Positions 43,574-51,781 of a stretch of 64,000 bases of DNA are shown here, in pieces; positions within the stretch are counted from its first letter, which is position 1, and each line of letters begins with the position of its first letter. Where the stretch lies: the NCBI RefSeq assembly GCF_002243345.2, contig NZ_CP022655.2, positions 5,388,001-5,452,000 on the forward strand, read 5' to 3'. The notes under the pieces were generated by a model, which saw only the letters and a program-made list of their open reading frames with translations, was not told where the DNA came from and ran no database searches. The translations under genes were made by a program, and so were the position numbers. This stretch comes from Paenibacillus sp. RUD330 (GTDB lineage Bacteria > Bacillota > Bacilli > Paenibacillales > Paenibacillaceae).

Positions 43574-44102
43574 TTTTACCTTCCTTACACGCTGATATTT
43601 GAAGAAAAAATGCAGCTCTTTCGGACAAATTGCATAGCAAGCAAGGCGCGACAGAGTCACACCGCTCTTTTGAACACGATGACCATGATTATCTGCAGAT
43701 TAAGATATTTACTATTATATAATAATGGGAGGCGATAAGCAGGCCGCGAAATGTGGATTTTACGGACGGTTTTCCCCATCTTAGCTTAGTATTCCAACCC
43801 GGGCATTTGAATATAGCTCCCACGTCGGAAAGTTGGCATTGTATACAATTATACGGACTCTCCCAGTAGGAGTCGAGCATAATGTCTATAAAAGAATCCG
43901 GTTAATAGGGCAAAATCTGCAGCAGCTTGCCGTACAGCGGCGGGCGACGGCTCCTAATCACCCGATTCGCGCCATTACGCGCCTCAATCGGGCTCTGGCC
44001 AGCGCCATGGCCTCCTTGCGCCGATAAGAAAAAATCGCCTCCGCTGAACCAGCAGGGGCGATTGGCATTCAGATATGGGCCGGTGCGGCGGAGAAGAACC
44101 GA
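43574..44102. other. Long intergenic region upstream of mqo
   Basis: About 530 bp. The stretch 43690-43890 is AT-rich with several TATAAT-like words on both strands and is likely to hold the mqo promoter. A perfect 12-bp palindrome ATTGTATACAAT lies at 43838-43849, resembling a GntR-type operator. Open frames here lack ribosome sites and family signatures; I see no gene. Confidence 0.5.
44028..44063 (-). terminator. Terminator of the SDR gene at 44103
   Basis: On the minus strand AATCGCC and GGCGATT bracket a GC-rich inner stem, followed by TTTTTT. Confidence 0.65.
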
Positions 44103-44864
44103 TCAGAAAGCGGAAGTCCAGCCCGCATCGGCGGTGACGACCGTGCCGTTCAGGAAGCTCGAATCGTCGGAGGCCAGGAACAGGGCCACCTTGGCGATCT
44201 CCTCCGGCGAGCCCGCGCGTGGAATCAAGCCTTGAGACAGCTGGGAGCGGCTGATCCCGAACTCGTTCATGTTCTTCATCGAGGACTGGATGTTGGTCAT
44301 GACCGCTCCCGGAGCGATCGCATTGCAGCGGATGCCCTTCTGCGCGTACATGAAGCCGGTGTTCTTGGTCAGGCCGACAACCGCGTGCTTGGATGCCGTG
44401 TAGGTCGCGCCCGCATGCGCTCCGTTGTATCCGCCGGTGGAGGCGGTGTTGACGATGACGCCCTTGCCTTTCTCCAGGAAGATCGGAATGGCTTTGCGCA
44501 TAGCCCTCATGACGCTCTTGGTGTTGATGTCGAAGATCAGATCCCAGCGCTCGTCGGCAATGTCGCCGGCCGGCTCGAAGCCGTCCATGATGCCCGCGTT
44601 GTTGACGAGAATGTCCAGCGTGCCGTATTCTCTCACGGCGGTGTCGATCATGCCTTCAATGTCTTCCAGCTTCGCTACGTTGACCTGAAGGGCCTTGGCC
44701 GTGCCGCCTTGGGCGACGATTCCCTGGGCGACCTGCTGCGCGCCCTCGAGGTTGAGGTCGGCGACGATGACCTTGGCGCCTTCCTTGGCGTACAGCTCGG
44801 CAATGGCTTTGCCCATGCCGGAGGCGGCGCCGGTTACGATGGCAACTTGTTCGTGGAGTTTCAT
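44103..44864 (-). CDS. Short-chain dehydrogenase/reductase (SDR)
   Basis: Classical SDR, 253 aa, oxidising or reducing an alcohol/ketone with NAD(P). Cofactor motif VAIVTGAASGMGKAIAELY, then DLNLEGA after strand two (Asp there suggests NAD), NNAGIMDG, the catalytic Ser in VNTASTGGYNG and TYTASKHAV (YxxxK), and PGAVMTNI near the substrate loop. It ends FLNGTVVTADAGWTSAF, in the family style. Divergent from a TetR gene across a promoter region with a TACAC/GTGTA palindrome, so repression by that TetR is likely. The substrate is unknown. Confidence 0.92.
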   Translation of the reverse strand: MKLHEQVAIVTGAASGMGKAIAELYAKEGAKVIVADLNLEGAQQVAQGIVAQGGTAKALQVNVAKLEDIEGMIDTAVREYGTLDILVNNAGIMDGFEPAGDIADERWDLIFDINTKSVMRAMRKAIPIFLEKGKGVIVNTASTGGYNGAHAGATYTASKHAVVGLTKNTGFMYAQKGIRCNAIAPGAVMTNIQSSMKNMNEFGISRSQLSQGLIPRAGSPEEIAKVALFLASDDSSFLNGTVVTADAGWTSAF

Positions 44865-44932
44865 GACAGGATCGCTCCTTTTTATCGATTAGGGTGTCAG
44901 TTGGGGGATGGGCCTATCCATCATTCGCGAAT

Positions 44933-44973
44933 TTGTACACCACCAGTGTAGTCCTCTATAATTTAAGGATCAA
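44933..44973. promoter_or_regulatory. Divergent overlapping promoters with TetR-type operator
   Basis: Plus strand: TTGTAC (44933-44938), 18-bp spacer, TATAAT (44957-44962), toward tetR. Minus strand: TTGATC (44973-44968), 17-bp spacer, TACACT (44950-44945), toward the SDR. The palindrome TACAC-5-GTGTA (44936-44950) overlaps the -35 of one promoter and the -10 of the other, so one bound repressor could shut both. Confidence 0.55.
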
Positions 44974-45066
44974 TATGCAAAAAACTTCCCGACTGTCGAA
45001 AAACGGATGCCTGTCCCACGATCTGTTCATCTTCATGCGCGAAGTAGACATTTAGGCGGTGATCTG

Positions 45067-45663
45067 TTGCCAGTACCCAACCGGCGTGTGAGCAAGACCA
45101 AACGCGAGCTGAAGGACGCCTTGATCCTGCTCATGGAGACCAAGGAGTTCAAGCACATCACCGTCACGGATATCGTCACCCGGGCGGAGCTGAACCGCGG
45201 GACGTTCTACAAGCATTATCAGACGAAAGAAGAGCTTCTCGGAGAGCTCATGAACGATGTCATGGAGGATCTGATCCGGGCCTACAACGAGCCCTATCTC
45301 CATACCGACAAGCTCGTGATCGGCGAGCTGACGACTTCCTCGGTGATCATTTTCAAGCATGTCGATTCCTACTCCGACTTTTACCGGATCATCATCAATT
45401 CCAATGCGCTGCCCGGCTTCCAGGACCGGATCTGCGGCACGCTGAAGCAGCTGGTGATGCGGGAGCAGGACACCATGGGAAGCGGCGACGGGAAGATCAA
45501 CCCGGATCTGTTCGCCAGCTATATCGCCTACGCCCTCTTCGGGCTCATCGTCGAGTGGGTCAGGGAAGGCTACAAATACACGCCGGATCACATGGCGGAG
45601 CAGCTGATCAAGATTCTGACGTATCCCTATGATCGAGCGGACGGCAGAGCCCCCAGGTTCTGA
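45067..45663 (+). CDS. TetR/AcrR family transcriptional regulator
   Basis: Repressor of 198 aa with an N-terminal TetR helix-turn-helix. The HTH reads ALILLMETKEFKHITVTDIVTRAELNRGTFYKHYQTKEELL, with recognition helix RGTFYKHY. A C-terminal TetR_C-type ligand domain (about 75-185) follows. I place the start at TTG 45067, with AGGCGGTGATC before it; GTG at 45088 is possible but has no ribosome site. Divergent from the SDR gene, with the operator-like palindrome between them. The ligand is probably a substrate or product of the SDR. Confidence 0.88.
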   Translation: MPVPNRRVSKTKRELKDALILLMETKEFKHITVTDIVTRAELNRGTFYKHYQTKEELLGELMNDVMEDLIRAYNEPYLHTDKLVIGELTTSSVIIFKHVDSYSDFYRIIINSNALPGFQDRICGTLKQLVMREQDTMGSGDGKINPDLFASYIAYALFGLIVEWVREGYKYTPDHMAEQLIKILTYPYDRADGRAPRF

Positions 45664-46069
45664 ATCCGCTATGAAGGACCGAAAAAGACCAATGCGGATG
45701 CAGGCACTCGCCCTCGAACCATTCAAATACGGCGGCGCAGCCGTCTGGGGTTGGAAAGTGGTCCTGCAGCCGGATGAGCTGCGGGTGCTTCAAAGCCGAG
45801 TACAACGGAACGGCCTCGGACAACCTTGCTGCGGCATCCCTAGGATCACCCGAAAACTCCGTGGGCTTCGCTCCTGCGTATTTGACGAAGCATTTCCTTC
45901 CGTGCTTCTCGACTCCAAAGCAGATGTTGCCGGAATCCTGCCGATCAAATACCTTGAAAACTCGGCCCAGCGAGCGCAGCCAACCAAAGTCATGCTGTTC
46001 CTGCAATCGAAAAGAAACGCCATCCAAAGTAAAATCAACAACACGATCGGCCTTATTGCCGGAATCCAT
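45608..46069 (-). pseudogene. Truncated serine/threonine protein kinase-like gene
   Basis: From the ATG at 46069 (GGAGGG upstream) the protein begins like a kinase N-lobe. DFTLDGVSFRLQEQHDFGWL and GNICFGVEKHGRKCFVKYAGAKP provide a glycine-rich-like strand and the ATP-binding Lys. AAARLSEAVPLYSALKHPQLIRL and AAVFEWFEGECLHPHWSFS follow. Homology stops at about residue 125 and the frame then runs as unrelated residues to 45608, into the 3' end of the convergent tetR gene. The catalytic loop (HRD-type) and DFG region, which should follow, are absent. It therefore cannot be an active kinase; deletion of the 3' half is the likely cause. Confidence 0.7.
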
Positions 46070-46110
46070 TCCGATACCCTCCTCACGGGGAGACAACGCC
46101 GTTTACAGGG

Positions 46111-46170
46111 CTAATCCAACGCCTTCCCCTTTTTCTTGAGCACCCTATGATTGGTTGAGGTTCTTTTCAT
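46111..46170 (-). CDS. Very small basic ORF, possible leader peptide
   Basis: A 19-codon frame, MKRTSTNHRVLKKKGKALD, with an excellent ribosome site (AAGAAGGAGG, 8 nt before the ATG at 46170). It sits 41 bp upstream of the truncated kinase on the same strand. Seven of 19 residues are Lys or Arg. It could be a leader peptide, a small basic protein or chance; the strong ribosome site is the only direct support. Confidence 0.4.
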   Translation of the reverse strand: MKRTSTNHRVLKKKGKALD

Positions 46171-46304
46171 AAGACAACGCCTCCTTCTTTTAATTAGGTC
46201 AAATTTATCATAAAGGATCCGTATCGGTAAGTTATTTCATGATCCGCAGCTTTGCGCCGCGATGGCCTAACGATGCATAGCGCAGCCTGCCCATCGTTAT
46301 CCAC

Positions 46305-47264
46305 CTACTGCTCCGGAAGAAACACCACTCGCCGGGCGCCGGGAGCATTCCAAGCCTCCGCGACTTCCGAAAGCGGGACGGCCGCTGCATCCACTCGGAG
46401 CTTTCCGGCCGAGATGACGTCGATCAGCGCCGGAAGCTCGGCTACATATCCCGCCGTCGAGACCGAGCCTTGACCGCTGCCGAGAAGGCTGAAGTTGGCC
46501 GATCGGAGAGCGGCGGAAGGCACGGCAGCAGTCGGACCTGCAACGGAGCCGATCTGGATCCAGGACAAGGCCCGGCTCCGGTCGGCTCTCCTCTTGAGCA
46601 GGGGAAGCATCGCCAGCTCGGCCGGCTTCCCCCACAGATAGTCGATGACGACATCAACTTCAGAGGCCGCTCCACCGAGCCGCCGCGCGGCCTCCTCGGG
46701 GTCGCCCGCAAGGGAGACGACCTCGTCGGCGCCCAGCGCCGGAAGGGAGTCGAGCCGTTCCTGATGACGTCCGGCGCCGATGACTTGGCCTGCGCCAAGC
46801 AGCTTGGCGATCTGAACCGCCATCTGTCCGGAGCTTCCGGTCGCCCCGAGGACAAGAACCTTGTGTCCCGGCTGGAAATCCACCCGGCGGCGGAGAGCGA
46901 CCCACGAGGACATGGCCGGATTCATGGCTGCAGCAATGAGCACAGGATCGGCGCCGGCGGGCAGCGGCACGCTCCGGCGCAGGTCGACAACCGACTTCTC
47001 CGCCAGCGTTCCGTAGGAGGTATCGGGGGCGACGAAATAAACCGTCCGGCCATCCGGAAGCCGTCCGACTCCGTCGATGCCGGGTATGAGCGGCAGCTCT
47101 TCCCGGCTGGTGTAATGGGAGCCGTCGGCCTGGGACCGGACTCGAGGATGCAGACCGGCAGCAACAACGTCGGCAAGGATTTCGTTTTCTCCGGACGGTC
47201 GAGGCGCATCGAACGTTTCGTACTGGGGAACGCGGTCGAAAGAACGTACTACGGCTGCATGCAT
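46305..47264 (-). CDS. Zinc-independent quinone oxidoreductase/MDR family alcohol dehydrogenase
   Basis: NADPH-dependent medium-chain dehydrogenase/reductase, 319 aa. It has an N-terminal GroES-like domain (IDGVGRLPDGRTVYFVAPD) and a Rossmann nucleotide-binding domain with VLVLGATGSSGQMAVQIAKLLGA. The structural and catalytic zinc cysteines of true alcohol dehydrogenases are missing, which places it with quinone-oxidoreductase-like members. The start at 47264 has GAAGGAGGCC upstream. It is divergent from a MarR regulator, with MarR-type palindromes on its strong promoter. A role against electrophiles or quinones is likely. Confidence 0.88.
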   Translation of the reverse strand: MHAAVVRSFDRVPQYETFDAPRPSGENEILADVVAAGLHPRVRSQADGSHYTSREELPLIPGIDGVGRLPDGRTVYFVAPDTSYGTLAEKSVVDLRRSVPLPAGADPVLIAAAMNPAMSSWVALRRRVDFQPGHKVLVLGATGSSGQMAVQIAKLLGAGQVIGAGRHQERLDSLPALGADEVVSLAGDPEEAARRLGGAASEVDVVIDYLWGKPAELAMLPLLKRRADRSRALSWIQIGSVAGPTAAVPSAALRSANFSLLGSGQGSVSTAGYVAELPALIDVISAGKLRVDAAAVPLSEVAEAWNAPGARRVVFLPEQ

Positions 47265-47299
47265 GGCAAGGGCCTCCTTCGCGGCTTTGCGATCATTTA

Positions 47300-47343
47300 G
47301 TTTGTGATACAAACAATATAGTTTGTGTCACGTATTAAGTCAA
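47300..47343. promoter_or_regulatory. MarR-type operators on the quinone oxidoreductase promoter
   Basis: Minus-strand promoter TTGACT (47343-47338), 17-bp spacer, TATATT (47320-47315). The perfect palindrome GTTTGT-GAT-ACAAAC (47300-47314) lies directly downstream of the -10. A related half-site GTTTGTGTCAC (47321-47331) lies within the spacer. The divergent MarR protein is the likely ligand-responsive repressor. Confidence 0.7.
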
Positions 47344-47432
47344 CCTCTGTGGTACAATGCAAAAAGAGCGCTTGAGCCAAAATGGCTTCCGCGCCCTTCA
47401 TTCCCATCCTACCCTGTCCGGAGTGAAATCTT

Positions 47433-47876
47433 ATGCATCCTGATGAATCTCAAAGCGGCCTGTCGGCCGTGGACAGCCTGGTCCAGCTGTCCTTTCTTGT
47501 CCAATCCATTCTCGGACGGGCCGGCGCCGAGCATGACCTGTCGGTCATTCAAATCCGGCTGCTCGGCATTCTGCGCGATCGTGAGCCGAGCATGCAGCAG
47601 CTGTCCCGGCATCTCGATCTCGACAAGTCCAGCATTACCGGGCTGGTCGACCGCGCGGAGCGCCGCGGGCTGGTCGAGCGCACGGTCGCTCCCGCCGACC
47701 GTCGGGGGTTCAACGTCCGCATGACTTCAACCGGCAGAGAGCTCGTGCGCAGCGTCGGCGGGGAGATCGAGCTGCGGCTGCAGGCCGCTCTCGATGTCCT
47801 GCCTGACGACGAGCGCTCCCGGCTCGCCTCCCTTGCAGCGAAGCTTCTGGGCGCCTCCGCTCGTTTGCAGGACTGA
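47433..47876 (+). CDS. MarR family transcriptional regulator
   Basis: Winged-helix repressor, 147 aa. It contains VIQIRLLGILRDREPSMQQLSRHLDLDKSSITGLVDRAERRGLVERTVAPADRRGFNV-type features: the recognition helix in KSSITGLVDRAE and the wing in APADRRGFNVRMT. N- and C-terminal helices form the dimer interface. No redox cysteines are visible, so it is not OhrR-like; it probably responds to a small phenolic or electrophile. Divergent from the quinone oxidoreductase, whose promoter carries GTTTGT-type palindromes. Confidence 0.9.
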   Translation: MHPDESQSGLSAVDSLVQLSFLVQSILGRAGAEHDLSVIQIRLLGILRDREPSMQQLSRHLDLDKSSITGLVDRAERRGLVERTVAPADRRGFNVRMTSTGRELVRSVGGEIELRLQAALDVLPDDERSRLASLAAKLLGASARLQD

Positions 47877-47984
47877 GTGGCCAGGCTTCGCGCCATGCCC
47901 CCTGCACGTCCAATCCAGGTGCTTGCATGCTTCATAAGAAGACGAGGCGGCATCGGCGGCCAGCCAGGATGAATCCACCTGTGT

Positions 47985-48380
47985 CTACTGAGGCAGTGCA
48001 AGCTGCCATGAAACGCCGAACTTGTCCACAATCCAGCCGAATTTCCTGCTGAACGGATACTCGCCCAGAGGCATCAGAACCTCTCCGTCCTCCGACAGGC
48101 GCGCAAAAACGCGTTCCACTTCCTCTTCAGTGTCGCAAGCAAGGAACAGGGAGAACGACGGCGTGAAAGTAAAGGCATGTTTGACAAAGCTGTCTATGCA
48201 CATGATTTCCTGGCCCTTCAGTGAGAAGACCGCCTGCTTGACGGTTCCCTCCGGGCCGGGTTCATCCGCACCATACCGGGTGATGCTTTTGATTTCCGAA
48301 TCCTCGATCACGGAGACGTACACCTTCATCGCCGCTTCCGCGTTTCCCTCAAACATCAAAAAGGGCGTTACCTTATTCAT
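47985..48380 (-). CDS. PhnB-like VOC family protein
   Basis: A 131-aa single-domain VOC protein of the PhnB/3-demethylubiquinone-9 methyltransferase-like (3-dmu-9_3-mt) group. Family signs are VTPFLMFEGNAEAAMKVYVSVI at the start, AVFSLKGQEIMCID, FSLFLACDTEEEVERVFARL and the end PFSRKFGWIVDKFGVSWQLAL. Despite the database name, methyltransferase activity is not expected. The function is unknown; many are single-gene stress or resistance accessories. Ribosome site AGGAGGG about 8 nt before the ATG. Confidence 0.88.
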   Translation of the reverse strand: MNKVTPFLMFEGNAEAAMKVYVSVIEDSEIKSITRYGADEPGPEGTVKQAVFSLKGQEIMCIDSFVKHAFTFTPSFSLFLACDTEEEVERVFARLSEDGEVLMPLGEYPFSRKFGWIVDKFGVSWQLALPQ

Positions 48381-48463
48381 GTCCGTTCCCTCCTTATTGT
48401 CCTGCCTCCAAAGCCTGGAACGCTCCTTCGGAGCCGCTTTCCGCCCGCCGATGGACCGCTGCC

Positions 48464-48883
48464 TTAGTCTCCGCTGTTCATCTTCTTATATATTCTCGCC
48501 AGATGCGCCCGGTCCTCCTCGGTCAGCTTCCGGAACAGCTCCCTGCGCAGCCTTTGGCCTTCCAGAGTCGCTTTCCTAAGGACAGCGGCGCCTGTCTCGG
48601 TAATTTCCAAATAGACGATCCGGCGATCGGATTCATCCACCTTGCGGACAGCCAGCTCCTTGCCGACGAGCTTTTCCGACAGGTAGCTGAGCGTCGGCGG
48701 GGTGAGCCCCAATATTTTGGCAATGTCCGAAGGCCGGCTTTTCCCGTTCTGCTTCAAGTGGCCGAGCACGAGAACATGGGAGACGCCGAGGTCTTCGGAA
48801 AAGGTTTTGTTCCACTGGACAATCAGTTGATTGGTGAATTGGTCCATATCGCGGATGAGTTCGAATATGGTCTGCTCTTCCAT
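48464..48883 (-). CDS. MarR family regulator, last gene of the SDR/MFS operon
   Basis: A 139-aa MarR-type winged-helix protein: HVLVLGHLKQNGKSRPSDIAKILGLTPPTLSYLSEKLVGKEL with recognition helix PPTLSYLSEKL, then the wing VDESDRRIVYLEITE. The start at 48883 has AAGGAGGAG upstream. It is the last of five same-strand genes separated by 11-70 bp. A duplicated 12-bp palindrome sits before the first gene, so feedback repression of the whole operon is the simplest reading. The effector is unknown and is presumably a substrate or intermediate of the encoded pathway. Confidence 0.9.
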   Translation of the reverse strand: MEEQTIFELIRDMDQFTNQLIVQWNKTFSEDLGVSHVLVLGHLKQNGKSRPSDIAKILGLTPPTLSYLSEKLVGKELAVRKVDESDRRIVYLEITETGAAVLRKATLEGQRLRRELFRKLTEEDRAHLARIYKKMNSGD

Positions 48884-48952
48884 AAGCTCCTCCTTGAACA
48901 ACAAAAAGAGACAGCCCCTAATGGAAATTAAGGGCTGTCCTCATCTTACACG

Positions 48953-49687
48953 TTATTGGGCCGAGTATCCACCGTCGACAACCAGCTCGGAGCCGGTGAT
49001 GTACGAGGAGTCGTCGGAAGCCAGGAACAGCGCCGCCTGGGCGATGTCGATGGCTTGTCCGAGGCGCTGGAGAGGCGTGGCCTGGATCAGGCGTCCCAGC
49101 AGATCCTTGGAGGTGCTCAGCGCTTGGGTCATCGGCGTTTCGACGATGCCCGGGAAGATGGCGTTGACCCGGACGCCTTGGCGGCCGAAGGTCGTGGCCG
49201 CCGCTTTGGACAGCGCCCGCACCGCGCCCTTGGAGGCGGAGTAGTGATTGAAGCCTTGACCGATCAAGGCGGTGTAGGAAGAAATATTGACGATCGATCC
49301 TTTGTTCTGGGCCGCCATATAGGGAGCGACATGCTTCATGCCGGCGAAGGGCCCGAAGCCGTTGATGGAGAGCATCTTCTGCCAGTCCTGGGCATCGATT
49401 TCGGCGAAAGGCTTTTCCGAGGAAATGCCGGCGTTGTTGACCAGGATATCGATTTTGCCGAAGCGTTCGTGGACTTCCTTGGCCAGTGCCTGCCAGTCCT
49501 CGTCGGAGGCGACATTCAGCTTCATTCCATGCACATTGCTTTTCTGGCTGGCCCTTTCAAGCGCGGCTTCATTGATGTCCGCCGCGATGACGATGGCGCC
49601 TTCCTGCGCGAACAGGTCCACCATGCATTCGCCGATGCCCGATGCTCCGCCGGTTACGATGGCTACTTTCCGATCCAATTTTCCCAT
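48953..49687 (-). CDS. SDR family oxidoreductase (operon gene 4)
   Basis: Classical SDR of 244 aa. Cofactor site VAIVTGGASGIGECMVDLF, Asp after strand two (AADINEA), NNAGISSEKP, catalytic Ser in NISSYTALIGQG, Tyr-Lys in HYSASKGAVRAL, and a conventional C-terminus SSYITGSELVVDGGYSAQ. It begins 11 bp after the previous SDR gene with TTAGGAGC as ribosome site. Together with the two other SDRs it suggests a multi-step oxidation or epimerisation of one hydroxylated compound. Confidence 0.92.
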   Translation of the reverse strand: MGKLDRKVAIVTGGASGIGECMVDLFAQEGAIVIAADINEAALERASQKSNVHGMKLNVASDEDWQALAKEVHERFGKIDILVNNAGISSEKPFAEIDAQDWQKMLSINGFGPFAGMKHVAPYMAAQNKGSIVNISSYTALIGQGFNHYSASKGAVRALSKAAATTFGRQGVRVNAIFPGIVETPMTQALSTSKDLLGRLIQATPLQRLGQAIDIAQAALFLASDDSSYITGSELVVDGGYSAQ

Positions 49688-49698
49688 TGTGATTGCTC

Positions 49699-50448
49699 CT
49701 AACGTAATTTGATGGAACCGCCGTCGACCATGATCGTCTGGCCGGTGATGTAATTCGATTCTTCGCTCGCCAGGAATACGGCGACCTGGCCGATATCCTG
49801 CTCCGGATCGCCAAGGCGGCGCAGCGGAATGCGGTTGATCATCGCCTCGTACATGTCCGGAGCGCTGTCGCGCCACTGCTCGACACCCGGCGTCAGCGCG
49901 ATCGGCGAGATCAGGTTGACGTTGATTCCGTCCGGTCCCCATTCGTTCGCCGCGACGCGGGAGATCGCCCGGATCGCTTCCTTGGCGGCCGCATAGGAGG
50001 TCTGGGTCACTTGTCCGTCGATGCCGGCGCCCGATGCGAAGTTGATCACCTTGCCCTGCGATTTCTTCAGCTCGGCGTAAGCCGCCTGCATGAAATGGAA
50101 GGTCGGGTAAAAGCCCGTTCCGAACGACAGGTCGAGCTGCTCCTGAGTCGTGTCGATAAAGCTGGCTTGCCTCGACGCATGCGCGTTGTTCACCAGAATA
50201 TCCAGCTTGCCGAACTTCTTGACGACCTCGGCCACGATGTCATGCGCATTGTCCTTGACCGAGATGTCCCGGATGAAAAGGCAGCCTTCCGTGCAGCGGT
50301 TGACCTCGGCGAGCGTCTCCTGCCCTTTCTGCTCGTTCACGTCGACGATGGCGATATGCGCGCCTTCCTTGGCCATGGCGAGCGCCATGCCGCGGCCGAT
50401 TCCCGATGCGCTGCCGGTGATGATTCCGACTTTCCCTTGCAATCTCAT
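49699..50448 (-). CDS. SDR family oxidoreductase (operon gene 3)
   Basis: SDR of 249 aa with cofactor motif VGIITGSASGIGRGMALAM, VDVNEQK, and the Tyr-Lys pair in TSYAAAKEAIRAI. The usual Asn-Asn-Ala-Gly block reads NNAHASRQ, and the catalytic Ser region is NFASGAGIDGQ. The altered motif marks a distinct subfamily from its neighbours, so the three operon SDRs are unlikely to be recent duplicates. Start at ATG 50448; the frame opens 25 codons earlier without a ribosome site. It lies 25 bp after the MFS gene. Confidence 0.9.
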   Translation of the reverse strand: MRLQGKVGIITGSASGIGRGMALAMAKEGAHIAIVDVNEQKGQETLAEVNRCTEGCLFIRDISVKDNAHDIVAEVVKKFGKLDILVNNAHASRQASFIDTTQEQLDLSFGTGFYPTFHFMQAAYAELKKSQGKVINFASGAGIDGQVTQTSYAAAKEAIRAISRVAANEWGPDGINVNLISPIALTPGVEQWRDSAPDMYEAMINRIPLRRLGDPEQDIGQVAVFLASEESNYITGQTIMVDGGSIKLR

Positions 50449-50473
50449 TGAAATCCCTCTCTCTTCGATTGGA

Positions 50474-51739
50474 TTAATTCCACGATCCGGCCTGCTCCAG
50501 CCTTTTCTTTCCTCGGAAAGCAAGGCCGATGCAGGCGATATTAATGATCAGCATGATGCCGATCGCATACAGAACCGGGGTGTAGCTGCCCGTATAGTCG
50601 AACACGTACCCATAGGCCGGCAGGGCCACGATTGATGAGATCGCCAGCCCCATGGAGGCGTTGGAATAAATCTGGCTGTATTCCTTATTGCCGAACAGAG
50701 CCGAGGTCAGAGCCGGCCCCAGCGTTCCGATCGAGGCGGACACAAGGCCGAAGAGGCCGACCGCAAGCGAGATGACGGCCGTGCTGGAAGCCGAGAACAG
50801 CAGCAGGCCGATCGACAGCAGCCCAAGAAGCATCGCGGCGATCGCCGTGTTCCGGGTGCCGATCTTATCGCTCGCGTAGCCGATGACCAAGGAGCCGATC
50901 AGCACGCCGATCATATTGGTCGCCATGACATTGCCCGCGAACGACACATCGAAGCCTTTGTTCATCAAGTACGTCGGAATGTGCATTGAAAAGCTTGCCG
51001 CGGAAGTGATCATGAAGAAAAAGGCGATCAGCGCATAAAAAGCGGAGGATTTTTTGGCGGCAGCCAAGGTGACCCCTTTATTTTCCGCCGCTGCGGCCGC
51101 GGTTCCGATTGTGCCCGTGGTTTCTCCCGCCCCATACGCAAGCGCTTTCTTTTCTTGAGGCGACTTCCTCAGCAAGAGGATAACGATGGGAACGACGATC
51201 ACGATGACCGCGATGCCGACGATCATGTAGGAATGTCTCCAGCCTTGATGCGCGATCAGGTTGCCGACAGCCGGCTGGGTGAAGGCTCCAAGCAGGCCGC
51301 CTGCCGCTCCCATGATTCCAAGCGCCAGCCCCTTGCTCTTCTTGAACCACTGATTGATCAGGACGGGACCGGCGATGACGGTGATGAACACTCCGCCTAC
51401 GGCCAGCGGAACGGCTAGGATATACCATCCCCAAACGGAGCTCATGAGCCCGAACAGAGCGAACGCACCGGCCTGCAGAATGACGGCGATGCTCAAGATG
51501 AACCGGGTATCGTACTTGGCCATCAATTTGCCGCCGATAGGCAGAAACACCATCGTCACGATAGCCGAGACGCTGAAGTACAAGGACAGGCTGCCCATTC
51601 CGACTCCGAGATCAGTCGATACTTGCTTTAAAAAGAGGCCCGCGGAGTTGTTGAGAGCAGCTTTTCCCAATCCGACCATGATGCATAGCCCCAGCAAAAT
51701 CCACCAAGCGTAGTGGATTTTCTTTTTGGCGTGACTCAT
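50474..51739 (-). CDS. MFS transporter (operon gene 2)
   Basis: Twelve-helix major facilitator transporter, 421 aa, resembling oxalate/formate- and monocarboxylate-type carriers. It opens KKIHYAWWILLGLCIMVGLGKA, with GLFLKQVSTDLGVGMGSLSLYFSV after helix one. The MFS-A-like loop is GGKLMAKYDTRF, and the second-half loop is GYASDKIGTRNTA. It sits between SDR genes with short gaps (25 and 42 bp), so it probably imports the compound they oxidise, or exports a product. The substrate cannot be read from sequence; an organic acid is likely from family resemblance. Confidence 0.9.
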   Translation of the reverse strand: MSHAKKKIHYAWWILLGLCIMVGLGKAALNNSAGLFLKQVSTDLGVGMGSLSLYFSVSAIVTMVFLPIGGKLMAKYDTRFILSIAVILQAGAFALFGLMSSVWGWYILAVPLAVGGVFITVIAGPVLINQWFKKSKGLALGIMGAAGGLLGAFTQPAVGNLIAHQGWRHSYMIVGIAVIVIVVPIVILLLRKSPQEKKALAYGAGETTGTIGTAAAAAENKGVTLAAAKKSSAFYALIAFFFMITSAASFSMHIPTYLMNKGFDVSFAGNVMATNMIGVLIGSLVIGYASDKIGTRNTAIAAMLLGLLSIGLLLFSASSTAVISLAVGLFGLVSASIGTLGPALTSALFGNKEYSQIYSNASMGLAISSIVALPAYGYVFDYTGSYTPVLYAIGIMLIINIACIGLAFRGKKRLEQAGSWN

Positions 51740-51781
51740 TGCGTTTTTCTCTCCCCGATTCTAAGGTTCCTTGCGCGAGCT

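Noticed and set aside
43833-44027. 64-codon open frame upstream of mqo
   Set aside because: TTG start without ribosome site, no family features, and it lies in an AT-rich region that looks regulatory.
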